This document shows, piece by piece, positions 9,949-18,981 of a DNA stretch of 64,000 nt. How positions within the stretch are numbered: position 1 is the stretch's first letter; each line of letters opens with the position of its first letter. Below the pieces are notes generated by a model, which was not told the origin of the DNA, did no database searches, and worked only from the letters and a program-made list of their open reading frames with translations. A program made the position numbers and the translations under genes. Origin of the DNA: Anaerolinea sp. (lineage in GTDB: Bacteria > Chloroflexota > Anaerolineae > Anaerolineales > Anaerolineaceae); the NCBI GenBank assembly GCA_029975055.1, contig JARKPU010000058.1:124001-188000 (forward strand), given 5' to 3'.

Positions 9949-10929
9949 TCACCCGCTCACCAGGCGCGCAGGGCCGCCGGGGTGAGCCTGCAACACCTGC
10001 TCGACCCCCGGCATGGCCGAAAGGCGCGCGGCCACCTCGGCGGAGACCCCGGCAGGGCAGATGACGTGGACGTTGGGGCCGGCATCCAGCGTGAAGCAGC
10101 ACGGCAGGCCCTGGCTGCGCCAGGTTTGAACCGCTTTCATGATTTCGAGCGAAGGCGGGCTCCAGTAATAGAGCGGTGGGTCTGAGGTCATCATCACTGC
10201 GTGCATGATTGTGCTGTCTTGTTCAACAACCCGCGCGAGGGATGGAAAATCGCGCTCGAGCAGGGCGCGGTGGGCAGCCTCGAGGCGGCGCGGCGCATCG
10301 GCCAGGCGGGCAGCCTGCAGCGGGCTGGTACCCGCCAGGGCGTGGCCTTCGGTGGAGCCGACCGCCTTCTGCCCGGCGGCCACCACGGCGATGCAATCCA
10401 CCAGGTCCCAATGCTCCGGCGGGGCAATCGAGCGGGCAAAGGAGTCCTGGTCGGTCGAGCCGGCATTCCATTCCACAAAACCGGCGGGGATGGAACGGCA
10501 GGCCGAGCCAGATCCCCGGCGCGCCAGCCGCGAAAGCTCCGGCTCGGTGAGCTCGAGGCCCAGGGCGCGCGCAGCAGCCAGGGCGAGAGCAGCAAATGCC
10601 GAAGCCGAGGAGGCGATGCCCGCCCCGGTGGGGAAGTTGTTCTCGCTGGCCACCTCCGCGAAGAGATGCACCCCGGCAAGCGCCCGGACCAGGTCGAGAA
10701 AGCCCGAAACACGCGCCAGGGCGGGCGGCTCGGCAAGGCGGCCGTTGATCTCGAGCCGGTCTGCCGACAGGCCCGGGCGAAAGGTCACCGTGGTGCGGGT
10801 GACCAACCCATCCAGGTTCATCGAGAGCGAGGAATTGGCCGGGATGCGCAGCGCATCGTTTTGGTTTCCCCAGTATTTGATGAATGCGATGTTGGCGCAT
10901 GCAACCGCTGTTGCGGTGGGATCAGACAT
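9949..10929 (-). CDS. mvaD: Mevalonate (di)phosphate decarboxylase, GHMP family
   Basis: GHMP-fold decarboxylase of 326 aa that makes isopentenyl (di)phosphate by ATP-dependent decarboxylation. Key segments are NIAFIKYWG near the N-terminus, ENNFPTGAGIASSASAF (phosphate-binding loop), GSGSACRSI (substrate-binding Ser/Arg) and LDAGPNVHV (catalytic Asp). The Lys that usually follows KYWG is Asn here (KYWGNQND), so the natural substrate may be mevalonate 5-phosphate, as in the Roseiflexus enzyme, rather than the diphosphate. The start at 10929 has GAGGG close upstream; earlier in-frame starts exist. It leads the minus-strand group ending with acylphosphatase. Confidence 0.88.
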   Translation of the reverse strand: MSDPTATAVACANIAFIKYWGNQNDALRIPANSSLSMNLDGLVTRTTVTFRPGLSADRLEINGRLAEPPALARVSGFLDLVRALAGVHLFAEVASENNFPTGAGIASSASAFAALALAAARALGLELTEPELSRLARRGSGSACRSIPAGFVEWNAGSTDQDSFARSIAPPEHWDLVDCIAVVAAGQKAVGSTEGHALAGTSPLQAARLADAPRRLEAAHRALLERDFPSLARVVEQDSTIMHAVMMTSDPPLYYWSPPSLEIMKAVQTWRSQGLPCCFTLDAGPNVHVICPAGVSAEVAARLSAMPGVEQVLQAHPGGPARLVSG

Positions 10930-11114
10930 AAACCCTCGACCAGCCTCCATTTTCAATGCCGCTTCTCAGGGTAATCCATCGAGGCATATCCATAAACCGT
11001 TGAGCAAGAACGCCTTTGGCTCTGGCTGAAGCTGCTTATCCGCGCGTGGATCAACCCGCGCGGTGATGAGAAGAGCGGGTGCCCGGCCAGATTGCTCTTT
11101 TCCGTCCGAAGCGC

Positions 11115-12614
11115 CTACTTTACCCGCGTGGTCAAGACGGTGAAGGAGAGCGGAGGCAGGCGCAAGGTCGTGCCTGTGCCATCCACAACCGGCGCCGCGA
11201 TGGATTTGGCGACCAGGCGCTCCGGGTTTTCCCAGGTGTTGGCTTCTTTCGGGTCGCTGCCGGTCAGCTGCCAGGCTTCTTCTACCTGCACCGCTTTTCC
11301 ATCCTGCCAGGTGAGTTGCGCATCCACCGCGTCGCTCGGGCTGCGGTTGACGATGAATATGGCTCCCTTTTGGCGCTCTTCATCGAAGCTGGCGCTGACA
11401 TCCAACGCGGGGGCGGGGCCGTACTGGCGGGTTTCGACCGCGTCGGCTTTGACGGCCACATCCAGCGCCGAGCCGCGGGCCAGGTTAGAGACCAGCTTGA
11501 ACACGTAGTAAGAGGGCTGCTTGAGCAGGCCGTCTTTGCGCGTCTGCAGCCAGGAAATCACGTTGACGATCTGCGCGACACAGGCGATCTTCAACACATG
11601 GCTCTTGCGCAGGAAAACGTTCAACCATTGGGCGACGACCAGCGCATCTTCGAGGTTGTAGGTTTCCTCGGCCAGGTGAGGGGCTTCGGTCCAGTTGCCT
11701 TGCACAGGGTCGCCCTTGTACCACACCTGCCACTCATCCCAGGAGAGGAAGATATCGTGCTTCGAGCGGCGTTTGGCTTTCACATAGCGCAGCGTGCCTT
11801 CGAGCGTCTCCACGTAGCGCTCAAAGGCCAGGGCGCTGGCAAGGTAACTGGATGTATCGTTGTTCCGGTTGCCCGCGTAATAGTGCATCGAGAGGTAATC
11901 CATGTGCTCCCAGGCGATTTCGAGCGCAACCCGGTCCCATTCGGGGTAGGTGAGCATCCCATCGCTGGATGAGCCGCACAGCACGGTCTTGATGCCGGGG
12001 TCTTGCCACTTCATCATCTTGGCGGCTTCGAGGGCTTTGTTGCCGTAGGCGGCGGCATCGAGGTGGCCGATCTGCCAGGGGCCGTCCATCTCGTTGCCAA
12101 CGCACCAGTAGCGCACGTTGTGCGGCTCGCGGTAACCGTGGCTGGCGCGCAGGTCAGACCAGTAGCTGCCCACCGGCGCGTTGCAGTATTCCACCAGCGC
12201 GGAAGCCGATTGAATATCGCCGGTGCCCATGTTGACCCCAAGCATCGGGGCCGCCTGGATGGCGGAGCAAAACTCGATGAACTCGTTCGTGCCGAACTGG
12301 TTGGTCTCGATGGATTGCCAGGCCAGTTCGCGGCGGCGCGGGCGCAGGTGCTTCGGCCCGACTCCATCGAGCCAATGATAACCGCTCAGAAAGTTCCCGC
12401 CCGGGTAACGGATGAGGGTGTAGGCCTGGTCGCGCAGCGCCTGGAGGACGTCGGTGCGAAAACCGCACTCGTCGGCCAGGGGAGAGGAGGGATCATAGAT
12501 CCCTTCGTAGATGCAGCGTCCCATATGCTCGGCAAAACCCCCAAACAGCAGGGGAGAGATGGGGGCGATGGTGCGGTTGGTATCGAGAAGTACCTGCGCT
12601 TTTAAGGTGGTCAT
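11115..12614 (-). CDS. abfA: Alpha-L-arabinofuranosidase, GH51
   Basis: Intracellular retaining arabinofuranosidase (499 aa) that removes arabinose from arabinoxylan or arabinan oligosaccharides. The N-terminus ([19 protein letters not shown]) is typical of GH51. [12 protein letters not shown] holds the acid/base Glu and [10 protein letters not shown] the nucleophile Glu of the TIM barrel. A C-terminal beta domain follows. No signal peptide is present. The ATG at 12614 has GGAGAAG about 9 bases upstream, better supported than the in-frame start 42 bases earlier. It lies alone between mvaD and the propeller gene, all on the minus strand. Confidence 0.94.
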   Translation of the reverse strand: MTTLKAQVLLDTNRTIAPISPLLFGGFAEHMGRCIYEGIYDPSSPLADECGFRTDVLQALRDQAYTLIRYPGGNFLSGYHWLDGVGPKHLRPRRRELAWQSIETNQFGTNEFIEFCSAIQAAPMLGVNMGTGDIQSASALVEYCNAPVGSYWSDLRASHGYREPHNVRYWCVGNEMDGPWQIGHLDAAAYGNKALEAAKMMKWQDPGIKTVLCGSSSDGMLTYPEWDRVALEIAWEHMDYLSMHYYAGNRNNDTSSYLASALAFERYVETLEGTLRYVKAKRRSKHDIFLSWDEWQVWYKGDPVQGNWTEAPHLAEETYNLEDALVVAQWLNVFLRKSHVLKIACVAQIVNVISWLQTRKDGLLKQPSYYVFKLVSNLARGSALDVAVKADAVETRQYGPAPALDVSASFDEERQKGAIFIVNRSPSDAVDAQLTWQDGKAVQVEEAWQLTGSDPKEANTWENPERLVAKSIAAPVVDGTGTTLRLPPLSFTVLTTRVK

Positions 12615-12731
12615 GGGTTGAGCTTCTCCGGCAGTAGATGGTGGATGCAGAAACATGCGGATTAATCATAACATGAGGAGGTGGAATTGGCGGGCCGGCA
12701 GCAGAGATTTTAAGCGGTTCGGCATGCAGAA

Positions 12732-12770
12732 CAGCCCAGGGATCGAACGAAGATACCCATCCCTGGGCTG
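12732..12770 (-). terminator. 12-bp hairpin after the propeller gene
   Basis: Perfect arms 12732-12743 and 12759-12770 with a 15-base loop, 27 bases downstream of the minus-strand stop at 12797. No U-run follows, so termination is inferred from position. The rest of the 182-base gap to abfA shows nothing else. Confidence 0.5.
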
Positions 12771-12796
12771 GTAAACACATCCCACAAGTCGGCCGG

Positions 12797-14908
12797 TTAT
12801 CGCAAACCCGCCCCGGCCCAGGCAAGCTGCGCTGCGTAGCGCGCCTGCCGGTATAAACTGCCCGATGGGCCGGAAGCCAGCACTTCGATCTGCCCTGGTT
12901 CACGCACGTAAATGACCGGGTCGCCCTGGTACCATTCGATCAACCCGTGCACGCGCACGGTCTGCCCAGGGCCGAAGAGTTGATCGGGCTGGGCGCTGAA
13001 GTTCGGCCAATCGGCTTTCTCGACCATCGCTTTGAACGCGCCTTCGTGGGGGTTCTCGAACCCAAGCAAGACGGCTTTGCCGTTGTTGAACATAAACTTC
13101 ACCTCACCTTCGACGGTGGCGATGGCGCCGGCCGCCTCGCGGGCCTGCGTGTAAGGGATGGGGTCTGCCAGGATGGGCGCCTCAGGCGCCGCCTCGGGGA
13201 CGGCCTGCGGGGCGGCGGCTTCCGCCAGGGTGGGGCCGTTTTCCAGCGCGACCACCGCGCCATCGGTGCTGACGAAGTAGATGCTGGTGCCGCTGACCAC
13301 CCAGGCAGCGTAGCTGCTCCAATACTGGTTATAAACGCCCGGCTGGTTGTAATAGATGTAAAAACCGGGCGGAAGGTAGCGCTGATCGCCATCCTGCAGC
13401 AAGCCTCTCGAGCAGTAGTGACTGGCGCTGAATGAGCAATAGGTGCTGGAGTTGATGATATGCGGCAGGTTGCCGGTGGTGATGGGATTCCCGCTCGATG
13501 CGCCTTTGCTGGCAGAACGGTCGAGAACCTGGTGGGCGATGCCGAACATCCAGTGCCCGCCGAAAATATAATTCCCCGACATGCTCAAGAAGACCTGTTC
13601 ATCGGTGGGGAAGAACGTGTTCTGCATGAAGCGCACGTCTCCGGCTTGAAAGCCCGGTACGGTGGAGGAATCGAGCGGCATTTCGCCGAAATGGGAATCG
13701 TAGCGCCCATCACATGGGGTGTTGATGCATGCCGCGCCGCGCATGACCACGTAGGCCGCCTCGGTGCCGTCATCGAACCGCTTAATCACCGGCATTGAAC
13801 CCATGTTCAGGCGGCCGCCGTCGCCAAACCCTCCATTCCCCACATTGTTGTTGAAGGCAACCCCGCCATCTGAGAGGCGGAGCGCGTAAATGGAAACCTG
13901 GTCCGGCCTGGCGGCAAGGTTCGAGCGCATCTGGGCGTTTGAGGTGGGCCATGGGTTCCAGGTCCACAGGGTCTGCCAGTTCAGGCGGTACCTGACGAGG
14001 ACCAGCCCGTGAACCTCGGCGATGACCGGCCAGCCATACTTCACCTCGGCCATGGGGTTGCTGTCGCCGGGGTCGCCCGGGGCCAGGGAGGTTGGTTTCA
14101 CCCGCCATGCGCGCGTTCCGTTCATGTTGCGAATGGCATGCACATATAGGTCTTCGCTCAGGGCAACCACCAGCCCGGTGCTGGGAGAGAACGCCGGAGG
14201 GGTTTGGACGGGAGAGCCTGCATCGTAGGCCCACAATTGGGTCATCGTGTTGGCCTGGATGGCGAACACCTTATTGCCCATGCTGAAGAACACCCGGTCG
14301 TTCACAATGGCGGGCGGCAGCGGCAAGGTGCTCGTTGCCTGGGCATTGAAGTCGCCATTGGTCTGGCCGGTGGAGCCATTGAGACGATAGAGGTGCCCAT
14401 TGGACGACACGACGAACAGCGAGTCGCTGGAGGGATCGTAAGCCGGGGTAGAGTTGACCTCCCCTCCCGGGTTCTGGTTCCACACCTGGCTGCCGTTGAT
14501 CACGCTCAGGGCATAGACTCCGCGCGCGCCTGCGGCGATGTACACCCGCCCTCCTCCTGTGACCGGTTGACTCTGGCGGGGGAGGCGGATTTTCCCGCTG
14601 ACCACCCCGCCGGTGGAAGTCGGGCCGTTCCAGGCCCATTTCCAGCGCCAGGGTGTGGAGACCACCTGAGAGGTGTAACCGGTGCGCTGCGCATCGTGCG
14701 CATATTGGGTCCATTCACCCGGGCCGGTGGCTGCGTAGGTATTATTGGTCACCAATGGAAGATAGGTGGGGTTCGAGCCGCTTTGCGCCTGCACACCCGG
14801 GGTGAGTTGCTTGGTTATCTCTGGGGAAAACGCCAGGCTGGCGGTGATGGTCGTGGCGAGGATGAGCGTGGCGGTCAGGAGCTGGAAGAACCTTCGCGGG
14901 TAATTCAT
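12797..14908 (-). CDS. Secreted PQQ-like beta-propeller protein
   Basis: 703-aa exported protein. The ATG at 14908 has a strong AAGGAGAG 6 bases upstream and begins a signal peptide (MNYPRRFFQLL, then a hydrophobic stretch ending near VQAQ). The body carries blades of the quinoprotein/PQQ-like propeller type (GGRVYIAAGARGVYALSVING, GHLYRLNGSTGQT, NKVFAIQANT), here without a visible catalytic dehydrogenase site. A C-terminal region (about 600-690) resembles an OB-like domain (VRVHGLIEWYQGDPVIYV). This suggests binding or structure at the cell surface rather than known catalysis. It is preceded by an unusually structured 188-base leader. Confidence 0.8.
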   Translation of the reverse strand: MNYPRRFFQLLTATLILATTITASLAFSPEITKQLTPGVQAQSGSNPTYLPLVTNNTYAATGPGEWTQYAHDAQRTGYTSQVVSTPWRWKWAWNGPTSTGGVVSGKIRLPRQSQPVTGGGRVYIAAGARGVYALSVINGSQVWNQNPGGEVNSTPAYDPSSDSLFVVSSNGHLYRLNGSTGQTNGDFNAQATSTLPLPPAIVNDRVFFSMGNKVFAIQANTMTQLWAYDAGSPVQTPPAFSPSTGLVVALSEDLYVHAIRNMNGTRAWRVKPTSLAPGDPGDSNPMAEVKYGWPVIAEVHGLVLVRYRLNWQTLWTWNPWPTSNAQMRSNLAARPDQVSIYALRLSDGGVAFNNNVGNGGFGDGGRLNMGSMPVIKRFDDGTEAAYVVMRGAACINTPCDGRYDSHFGEMPLDSSTVPGFQAGDVRFMQNTFFPTDEQVFLSMSGNYIFGGHWMFGIAHQVLDRSASKGASSGNPITTGNLPHIINSSTYCSFSASHYCSRGLLQDGDQRYLPPGFYIYYNQPGVYNQYWSSYAAWVVSGTSIYFVSTDGAVVALENGPTLAEAAAPQAVPEAAPEAPILADPIPYTQAREAAGAIATVEGEVKFMFNNGKAVLLGFENPHEGAFKAMVEKADWPNFSAQPDQLFGPGQTVRVHGLIEWYQGDPVIYVREPGQIEVLASGPSGSLYRQARYAAQLAWAGAGLR

Positions 14909-14927
14909 ATTCACTCTCCTTTGACCT

Positions 14928-15028
14928 GCCGGCGGCTGGATCAACCAGCCTGCCGGCTGCTTGGCAGATGCGGTTCTTTCCATCTGTCCCGTTCTGGGCT
15001 TACAGAGGATTAACAGCACTTTCGCTGT
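14928..15028 (-). promoter_or_regulatory. Structured 5' leader with three consecutive hairpins
   Basis: Reading on the minus strand, three stem-loops precede the propeller gene. The first has arms 15024-15028/15013-15017 (5 bp). The second has arms 14981-14986/14965-14970 (6 bp). The third has arms 14945-14957/14928-14939 (12 bp with one bulged base). The last ends only a few bases before the ribosome-binding site. It matches no riboswitch family I recognise. Confidence 0.45.
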
Positions 15029-15096
15029 CCGCTAGATGACTCTCAGCGATTGAACACGTTATCCGACTTGCGCCTTAAAAAATTTTCTCTTCTATA

Positions 15097-16575
15097 TCAA
15101 TTTTCGCAATCCAAAACTTCACACAGCACCTGTGAGGAATTAAGCACACTCACCCGGTTGCCCTCCAGTTGAAAATAGACCATGGAGGAATTGTTTTCCT
15201 GATTCAATTCAAACAACTGGTGGTCTGGATCGACATAATTCAAGAGAGCGTAGGCGCCGTCCGGCAGGTTGGAGACATCGACCGTCTGGCCGAACAGGTC
15301 GAATTTGTACACGTCGATCCATCCGGGGGTGATGCCCTGCCGGTCGCGGTTGCAGCCCACATAGGTTTGCGGTTCGGGCCGGCCGCCGGCATCCACCTGG
15401 ATGTCGTCGCGCAGGCAGTAACTCACCTTGTCGGTGACGGATAAGAGCGCTTCGAGCGACCCCTGCGGCCCGATGGACCAGACTTCATAGCGGGCGAAGT
15501 TGCCGAAATGGAAGTGCGCGTGTTCGGGGTGGAACACAAATTCGCCGACAACGATATCTTTCACTTTACCGGTGGTCTCGTTGACTTTTTGAACGACGAT
15601 CGTCTTCAAACTGGTGGGGTCGGAATGCCCCCAGATCTCCAGCCTGCCCGGGCCGCTGTTTTGGATAGATGTGGAGAACTTCAATTGCCGGCCGCCTGTA
15701 TCGGAATTGGAAAGGATCATCAGGTCTTCGGGCGGGAGGATCGCCAGGTCCGGCAGGATGAGGTCTGGGTCATCGAGCGGGTTGGCCTGCGCCGTGATGG
15801 GGATGAGATCCAGCAAATCAATCCAATCTTCCGGCAGCACGCGGGCAAGCAGGGTAAAGCTGCCGTTCCCTGACGGGGCGAAGACAGCCGCTTCGCCTTC
15901 TTCGAGGCTGATCGCGGCGGCATGATCGAGAGTTGCTTCGTCGGCTACCAGCACCGTGTTCGTGCCAGGCGCGGGAGGGTTGGAGAGCAACGCGCGCACG
16001 GCTGCGATACGCTCTGCCGTTTGATCTGCTTGAACACTCGCCAGGGCGCCTGCGGGGTTGGCTTTGCCGAAAGCGAGCAAAGCGGTATCGCGCGCGCGGC
16101 AATGAGCGCCGGATTGTACATCACCCACCGGGATGCCCAGCGCCAGAAAGGATTTACCGATCGCAAAGGCTTCGGCGCGGCCCTGTTCGCTCAGGTTGCG
16201 CTGGGTGGAGCAATCCTGCGGGTTGACAAAGGAAGTATCCGCCTGGGCCGAGTCGGTGGCGGTATGGCGGAAGTAAATCACATATCCTCCCTGGCTGAGC
16301 GACTCGATCAACGCTTCACCATCGATTGGCTCCGCCGCCGGTTCGGTGGGAGCAGGCATCGGGGTGGCTTGCGGCGCGGCTGTGGCGGTGGGAGGCAGGG
16401 GAGTTTGGGTTGCGGCGGGGGCGGCCGCAGGGACGGCCTGCGTAGCGGCTGGCTGGGCTGTGGTTGGTTCTATTGCCCGGGCTTTTTGCTCCGGCATGGC
16501 CGAGCAGGCATTGGCCAGCGCGGCCAGGATGGACAGCGCGATTCCGAGGATGGAGCTTCCGTTCAATCTTGCCAT
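15097..16575 (-). CDS. Lipoprotein with degenerate histidine-phosphatase domain fused to lysyl oxidase-like domain
   Basis: 492-aa protein with a lipoprotein-type signal ending LAALANAC and an Ala/Thr/Pro linker. Domain 1 (about residues 85-260) has the histidine phosphatase fold: YFRHTATDS carries the RH motif, and NLSEQGRAEA and HCRARDTA follow. The second catalytic His, normally in a VxxH(Q/N) segment, is replaced in TVLVADEATL, so catalysis is doubtful. Domain 2 (about 270-480) is lysyl oxidase-like (PF01186 type), with the copper ligands in FHPEHAHFHF and the C-terminal VDPDHQLFELNQENN. GGAGG lies 12 bases before the ATG at 16575. An amine-oxidising role on the surface is possible. The fusion is unusual. 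Confidence 0.8.
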   Translation of the reverse strand: MARLNGSSILGIALSILAALANACSAMPEQKARAIEPTTAQPAATQAVPAAAPAATQTPLPPTATAAPQATPMPAPTEPAAEPIDGEALIESLSQGGYVIYFRHTATDSAQADTSFVNPQDCSTQRNLSEQGRAEAFAIGKSFLALGIPVGDVQSGAHCRARDTALLAFGKANPAGALASVQADQTAERIAAVRALLSNPPAPGTNTVLVADEATLDHAAAISLEEGEAAVFAPSGNGSFTLLARVLPEDWIDLLDLIPITAQANPLDDPDLILPDLAILPPEDLMILSNSDTGGRQLKFSTSIQNSGPGRLEIWGHSDPTSLKTIVVQKVNETTGKVKDIVVGEFVFHPEHAHFHFGNFARYEVWSIGPQGSLEALLSVTDKVSYCLRDDIQVDAGGRPEPQTYVGCNRDRQGITPGWIDVYKFDLFGQTVDVSNLPDGAYALLNYVDPDHQLFELNQENNSSMVYFQLEGNRVSVLNSSQVLCEVLDCEN

Positions 16576-16692
16576 TGAAGATGGGTGCCTCCGTAATGCA
16601 CAGGCCGGAAAGGGTTGAAACCTCATTGTACGGGACGAATATTAAATAGAATTTAGATTATATTTGTGGAATTACGTGTAGCCGTGCAAGAT

Positions 16693-16724
16693 AACACGCC
16701 GCCGGAGGCCTCCGGCGGCGTGTT
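16693..16724. terminator. Perfect 16-bp inverted repeat
   Basis: A 32-base perfect palindrome (arms 16693-16708 and 16709-16724, GC-rich) lies 28 bases downstream of the Cys-ladder gene and upstream of the lysyl oxidase gene. It is most simply a terminator hairpin; the tail on the minus strand is only weakly U-rich. Confidence 0.65.
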
Positions 16725-16751
16725 GTCCGTCTGACAATCAGGATTGATGGA

Positions 16752-18224
16752 TTAGAAACCGATTTCGATCGCCTCCCAGCCGGAATTGTAATGCCCGCCG
16801 GAGTAGTGATCGTTGAGGATGGCACGGTCGTTGATCTCCACATAGACCAGATAACAACACGGCACGATATTCGGGTCGTTCCATGGATCCCACAAGAAAG
16901 TGGTTGGGACGGGGTAGCCGGTTTCGGAGAGCACGCCGTTGTAGGTCTTGGAAAGCGCGGTGTTGGTGATGTCGATCACCGGCACCGAAAGGCCCGAATT
17001 GCCCCTGGCCGTCACGCTCACGCCGCTCAGGTTGGGGTCGAAAGCGTGGATGGTGACTGCGATCAGGCCGTCACCCTTGCGCACCTTGCCGCACTTGAGC
17101 GGGACGCGCGTGCCATCGGGCTTTTGCAATTCGAGCGAGATGGTGGGGCGCGGCAGCGGGAACGGGCCGGTGTTATCGAGCTGGACGACTTGCGGGCTGC
17201 TGACGCGCGTCACGATGCCGTCGCGGACGCGCAGGCGCAGGTAATATGTGCCGTCCGGCAGGGTGCCGGTGGGCCAGTAAAGCAGGGTCTTCTCGCCAAT
17301 GGTGTTGGGGCCGCCGTCTGAGTCGCAAATATCGCCGACGTTGAACCAGCCGGGGTCAACCCCGCTGCTCGGAACGCGCGAGCACGGCACGATGAACGGG
17401 AAGACGGCAATCCAGTTATAACCGGTGACCGATGGGACAATGATGGGGCTGTATGGCCCGGCCGGGCCGGTGGAGGAGACTTCCACCAGGTACTGGGTGG
17501 CCGAAGGCATGTTGAACACGCCCATCAACCATACCGAAGCGCCAAAGGGGTGGTCTCCATACCCGGCAGCCGGGTTAGGAGGGCCGACGTGAAAAGGGGG
17601 AATGCTGGGCCCATTCCCAAGGCCGTTGGGCGCAATTTGAGAGATTGGGATCGACCCTACGCGGGTGATGAGCGGCTTTGGCGGGCAAAGATCGATGCAC
17701 ACCTCACGGCAGCGCCATTCGCAGAAGAAGTGGCAAAGCTGGTGGCAGAAGCGCCCAAGCTGGTTCTGGCGGATGAAGGCGTTCCAGGCTTCGACGTCTT
17801 CCTTCTCGATGATCTCGCGCAGGCGGCGGAAGGTGGCTTCGTCGCCGGCGAGCTTGTTGAGCACCTCGGCAAAGGCCATCATTTCGGCCGCGTCGAAAGG
17901 CCCGCGGTTCGGCTCAGGGCAGAAGCGCAGGCAGATGCCGATGCACTTTTTGCGGCAGAAGAAGAAGCAAATCCGCTCGCAGTCGTCGCCCACACCTGCC
18001 CGGTCGAGAGCGGCCTGGAAACGGCTGGCATCACCGGCGTTGAAGGCATCGAGGGCCTGGTTGAAGGTATCCTTATTCTGAGCAAGGCGGGCGGCGGCCC
18101 TGGCAACCGCTTGCAGCTCGTTCAAGTCATCGTTCACGCCGGGCGGCGGTGATGCGCCTTCGTCGGGCTTACCCGGCGTTTCACGCTGAGGCCTGCCGGT
18201 GCGGCCTTTTCTTGGTTCAGCCAT
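16752..18224 (-). CDS. Unknown protein with two six-cysteine ladders (Cys every fourth residue)
   Basis: 490-aa protein of unknown function. The start at 18224 has GGAGG 5 bases upstream. The N-terminal quarter contains two similar helical units of about 80 residues. Each ends in six cysteines at exact four-residue spacing followed by Pro: CERICFFFCRKKCIGIC then LRFCP (residues 82-103), and CHQLCHFFCEWRCREVC then IDLCP (residues 160-181). Residues about 210-490 are beta-rich, Pro/Gly-rich and look like an Ig- or fibronectin-like region (GTYYLRLRVRDG). There is no signal peptide or lipobox. The Cys stripe suggests metal binding, iron-sulfur binding or disulfide packing of helices; none is proven. 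It lies upstream of the lysyl oxidase fusion gene on the same strand. Confidence 0.7.
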   Translation of the reverse strand: MAEPRKGRTGRPQRETPGKPDEGASPPPGVNDDLNELQAVARAAARLAQNKDTFNQALDAFNAGDASRFQAALDRAGVGDDCERICFFFCRKKCIGICLRFCPEPNRGPFDAAEMMAFAEVLNKLAGDEATFRRLREIIEKEDVEAWNAFIRQNQLGRFCHQLCHFFCEWRCREVCIDLCPPKPLITRVGSIPISQIAPNGLGNGPSIPPFHVGPPNPAAGYGDHPFGASVWLMGVFNMPSATQYLVEVSSTGPAGPYSPIIVPSVTGYNWIAVFPFIVPCSRVPSSGVDPGWFNVGDICDSDGGPNTIGEKTLLYWPTGTLPDGTYYLRLRVRDGIVTRVSSPQVVQLDNTGPFPLPRPTISLELQKPDGTRVPLKCGKVRKGDGLIAVTIHAFDPNLSGVSVTARGNSGLSVPVIDITNTALSKTYNGVLSETGYPVPTTFLWDPWNDPNIVPCCYLVYVEINDRAILNDHYSGGHYNSGWEAIEIGF

Positions 18225-18427
18225 TTTTACCTCCATTCAACAGGTGGATCGTGACAGTAGTCTCTTCCCCTTGGTTCGAGTCCATTGTAGGTAACAATTG
18301 TCGTAATTACAAGTTAATGTTAACTAAGTTGATATTAAAAGTATTTAATTCTGATTGGATTTCCGTCGTGCAACCTTTGCATTGGGCCTGCGTACATTAG
18401 ATAGAAAGGGATACCTTAGGGATAACA

Positions 18428-18859
18428 ATGACTGCACAAGCGATTTCTTCAACCGTTTATGAACCCACCTCCGATGAGAAGACCTGGGCCACCCTGGCAC
18501 ACTTGAGCGTGCTGGTGAACCTGTTCACCGGCGTGCTTGGCCCGGCCATCGCGCTGGTGATTTACCTCGCGCACAAAGACCGCTCTCGCTACGTGGCCTA
18601 CCAGGCGCTGCAGTCGCTGATCCTTCAGTTGATCGTCTGGGTGGGCGGCGGGGTGCTGGTGGCGCTGGCCTGGATCGTCACCGGGCTGCTGATCGCGGTG
18701 GTGATCGGCCTGTGCCTGATCCCATTTGCCATTTTACTTTCGCTCGCTCCGGTGGTCGCCCCGGTTTATGGTGTGGTTGCGGCCGTCAAGACCAGCCAGG
18801 GAGACGACTTCCGCTACTGGCTGATCGGCGATTGGGTGCGCAGCACCTACAACGGCTGA
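18428..18859 (+). CDS. DUF4870 membrane protein
   Basis: 143-aa membrane protein of the DUF4870/Tic20-like family. Hallmarks are TWATLAHLSVLVNLFTG near the N-terminus, IYLAHKDRSRYVAYQALQSL in the middle and a C-terminal VYGVVAAVKTSQGDDFRYWLIGDW (given in parts). Three to four hydrophobic helices are visible. The family has no established function. It stands alone, divergent from the Cys-ladder gene across a 200-base AT-richer gap (18225-18427) that holds no other gene. A short hairpin with U-run follows. Confidence 0.88.
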   Translation: MTAQAISSTVYEPTSDEKTWATLAHLSVLVNLFTGVLGPAIALVIYLAHKDRSRYVAYQALQSLILQLIVWVGGGVLVALAWIVTGLLIAVVIGLCLIPFAILLSLAPVVAPVYGVVAAVKTSQGDDFRYWLIGDWVRSTYNG

Positions 18860-18877
18860 GACGAATAACCTGAACCG

Positions 18878-18908
18878 GCAGCCCTTCGGAAAACGATGGG
18901 CTGCTTTT
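18878..18908 (+). terminator. Intrinsic terminator after the DUF4870 gene
   Basis: GCAGCCC (18878-18884) pairs with GGGCTGC (18898-18904) and is followed by four T residues, 19 bases after the stop. Confidence 0.7.
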
Positions 18909-18981
18909 CATTGGAGGAAGTTAAGCCGCAACCAGCTTATGCGGGCGCGCGGCGCCTCACGCAGGCACCGGCACCAGGCAG

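Noticed and set aside
15040..15060. CTGAGA motif in the propeller gene leader, recalling a TPP riboswitch
   Set aside because: The other conserved TPP elements are missing and the gene has no link to thiamine.
18280..18300. tRNA T-loop-like sequence GGTTCGAGTCC
   Set aside because: The flanking bases do not form the T-stem or acceptor stem, and no D or anticodon arm was found upstream.
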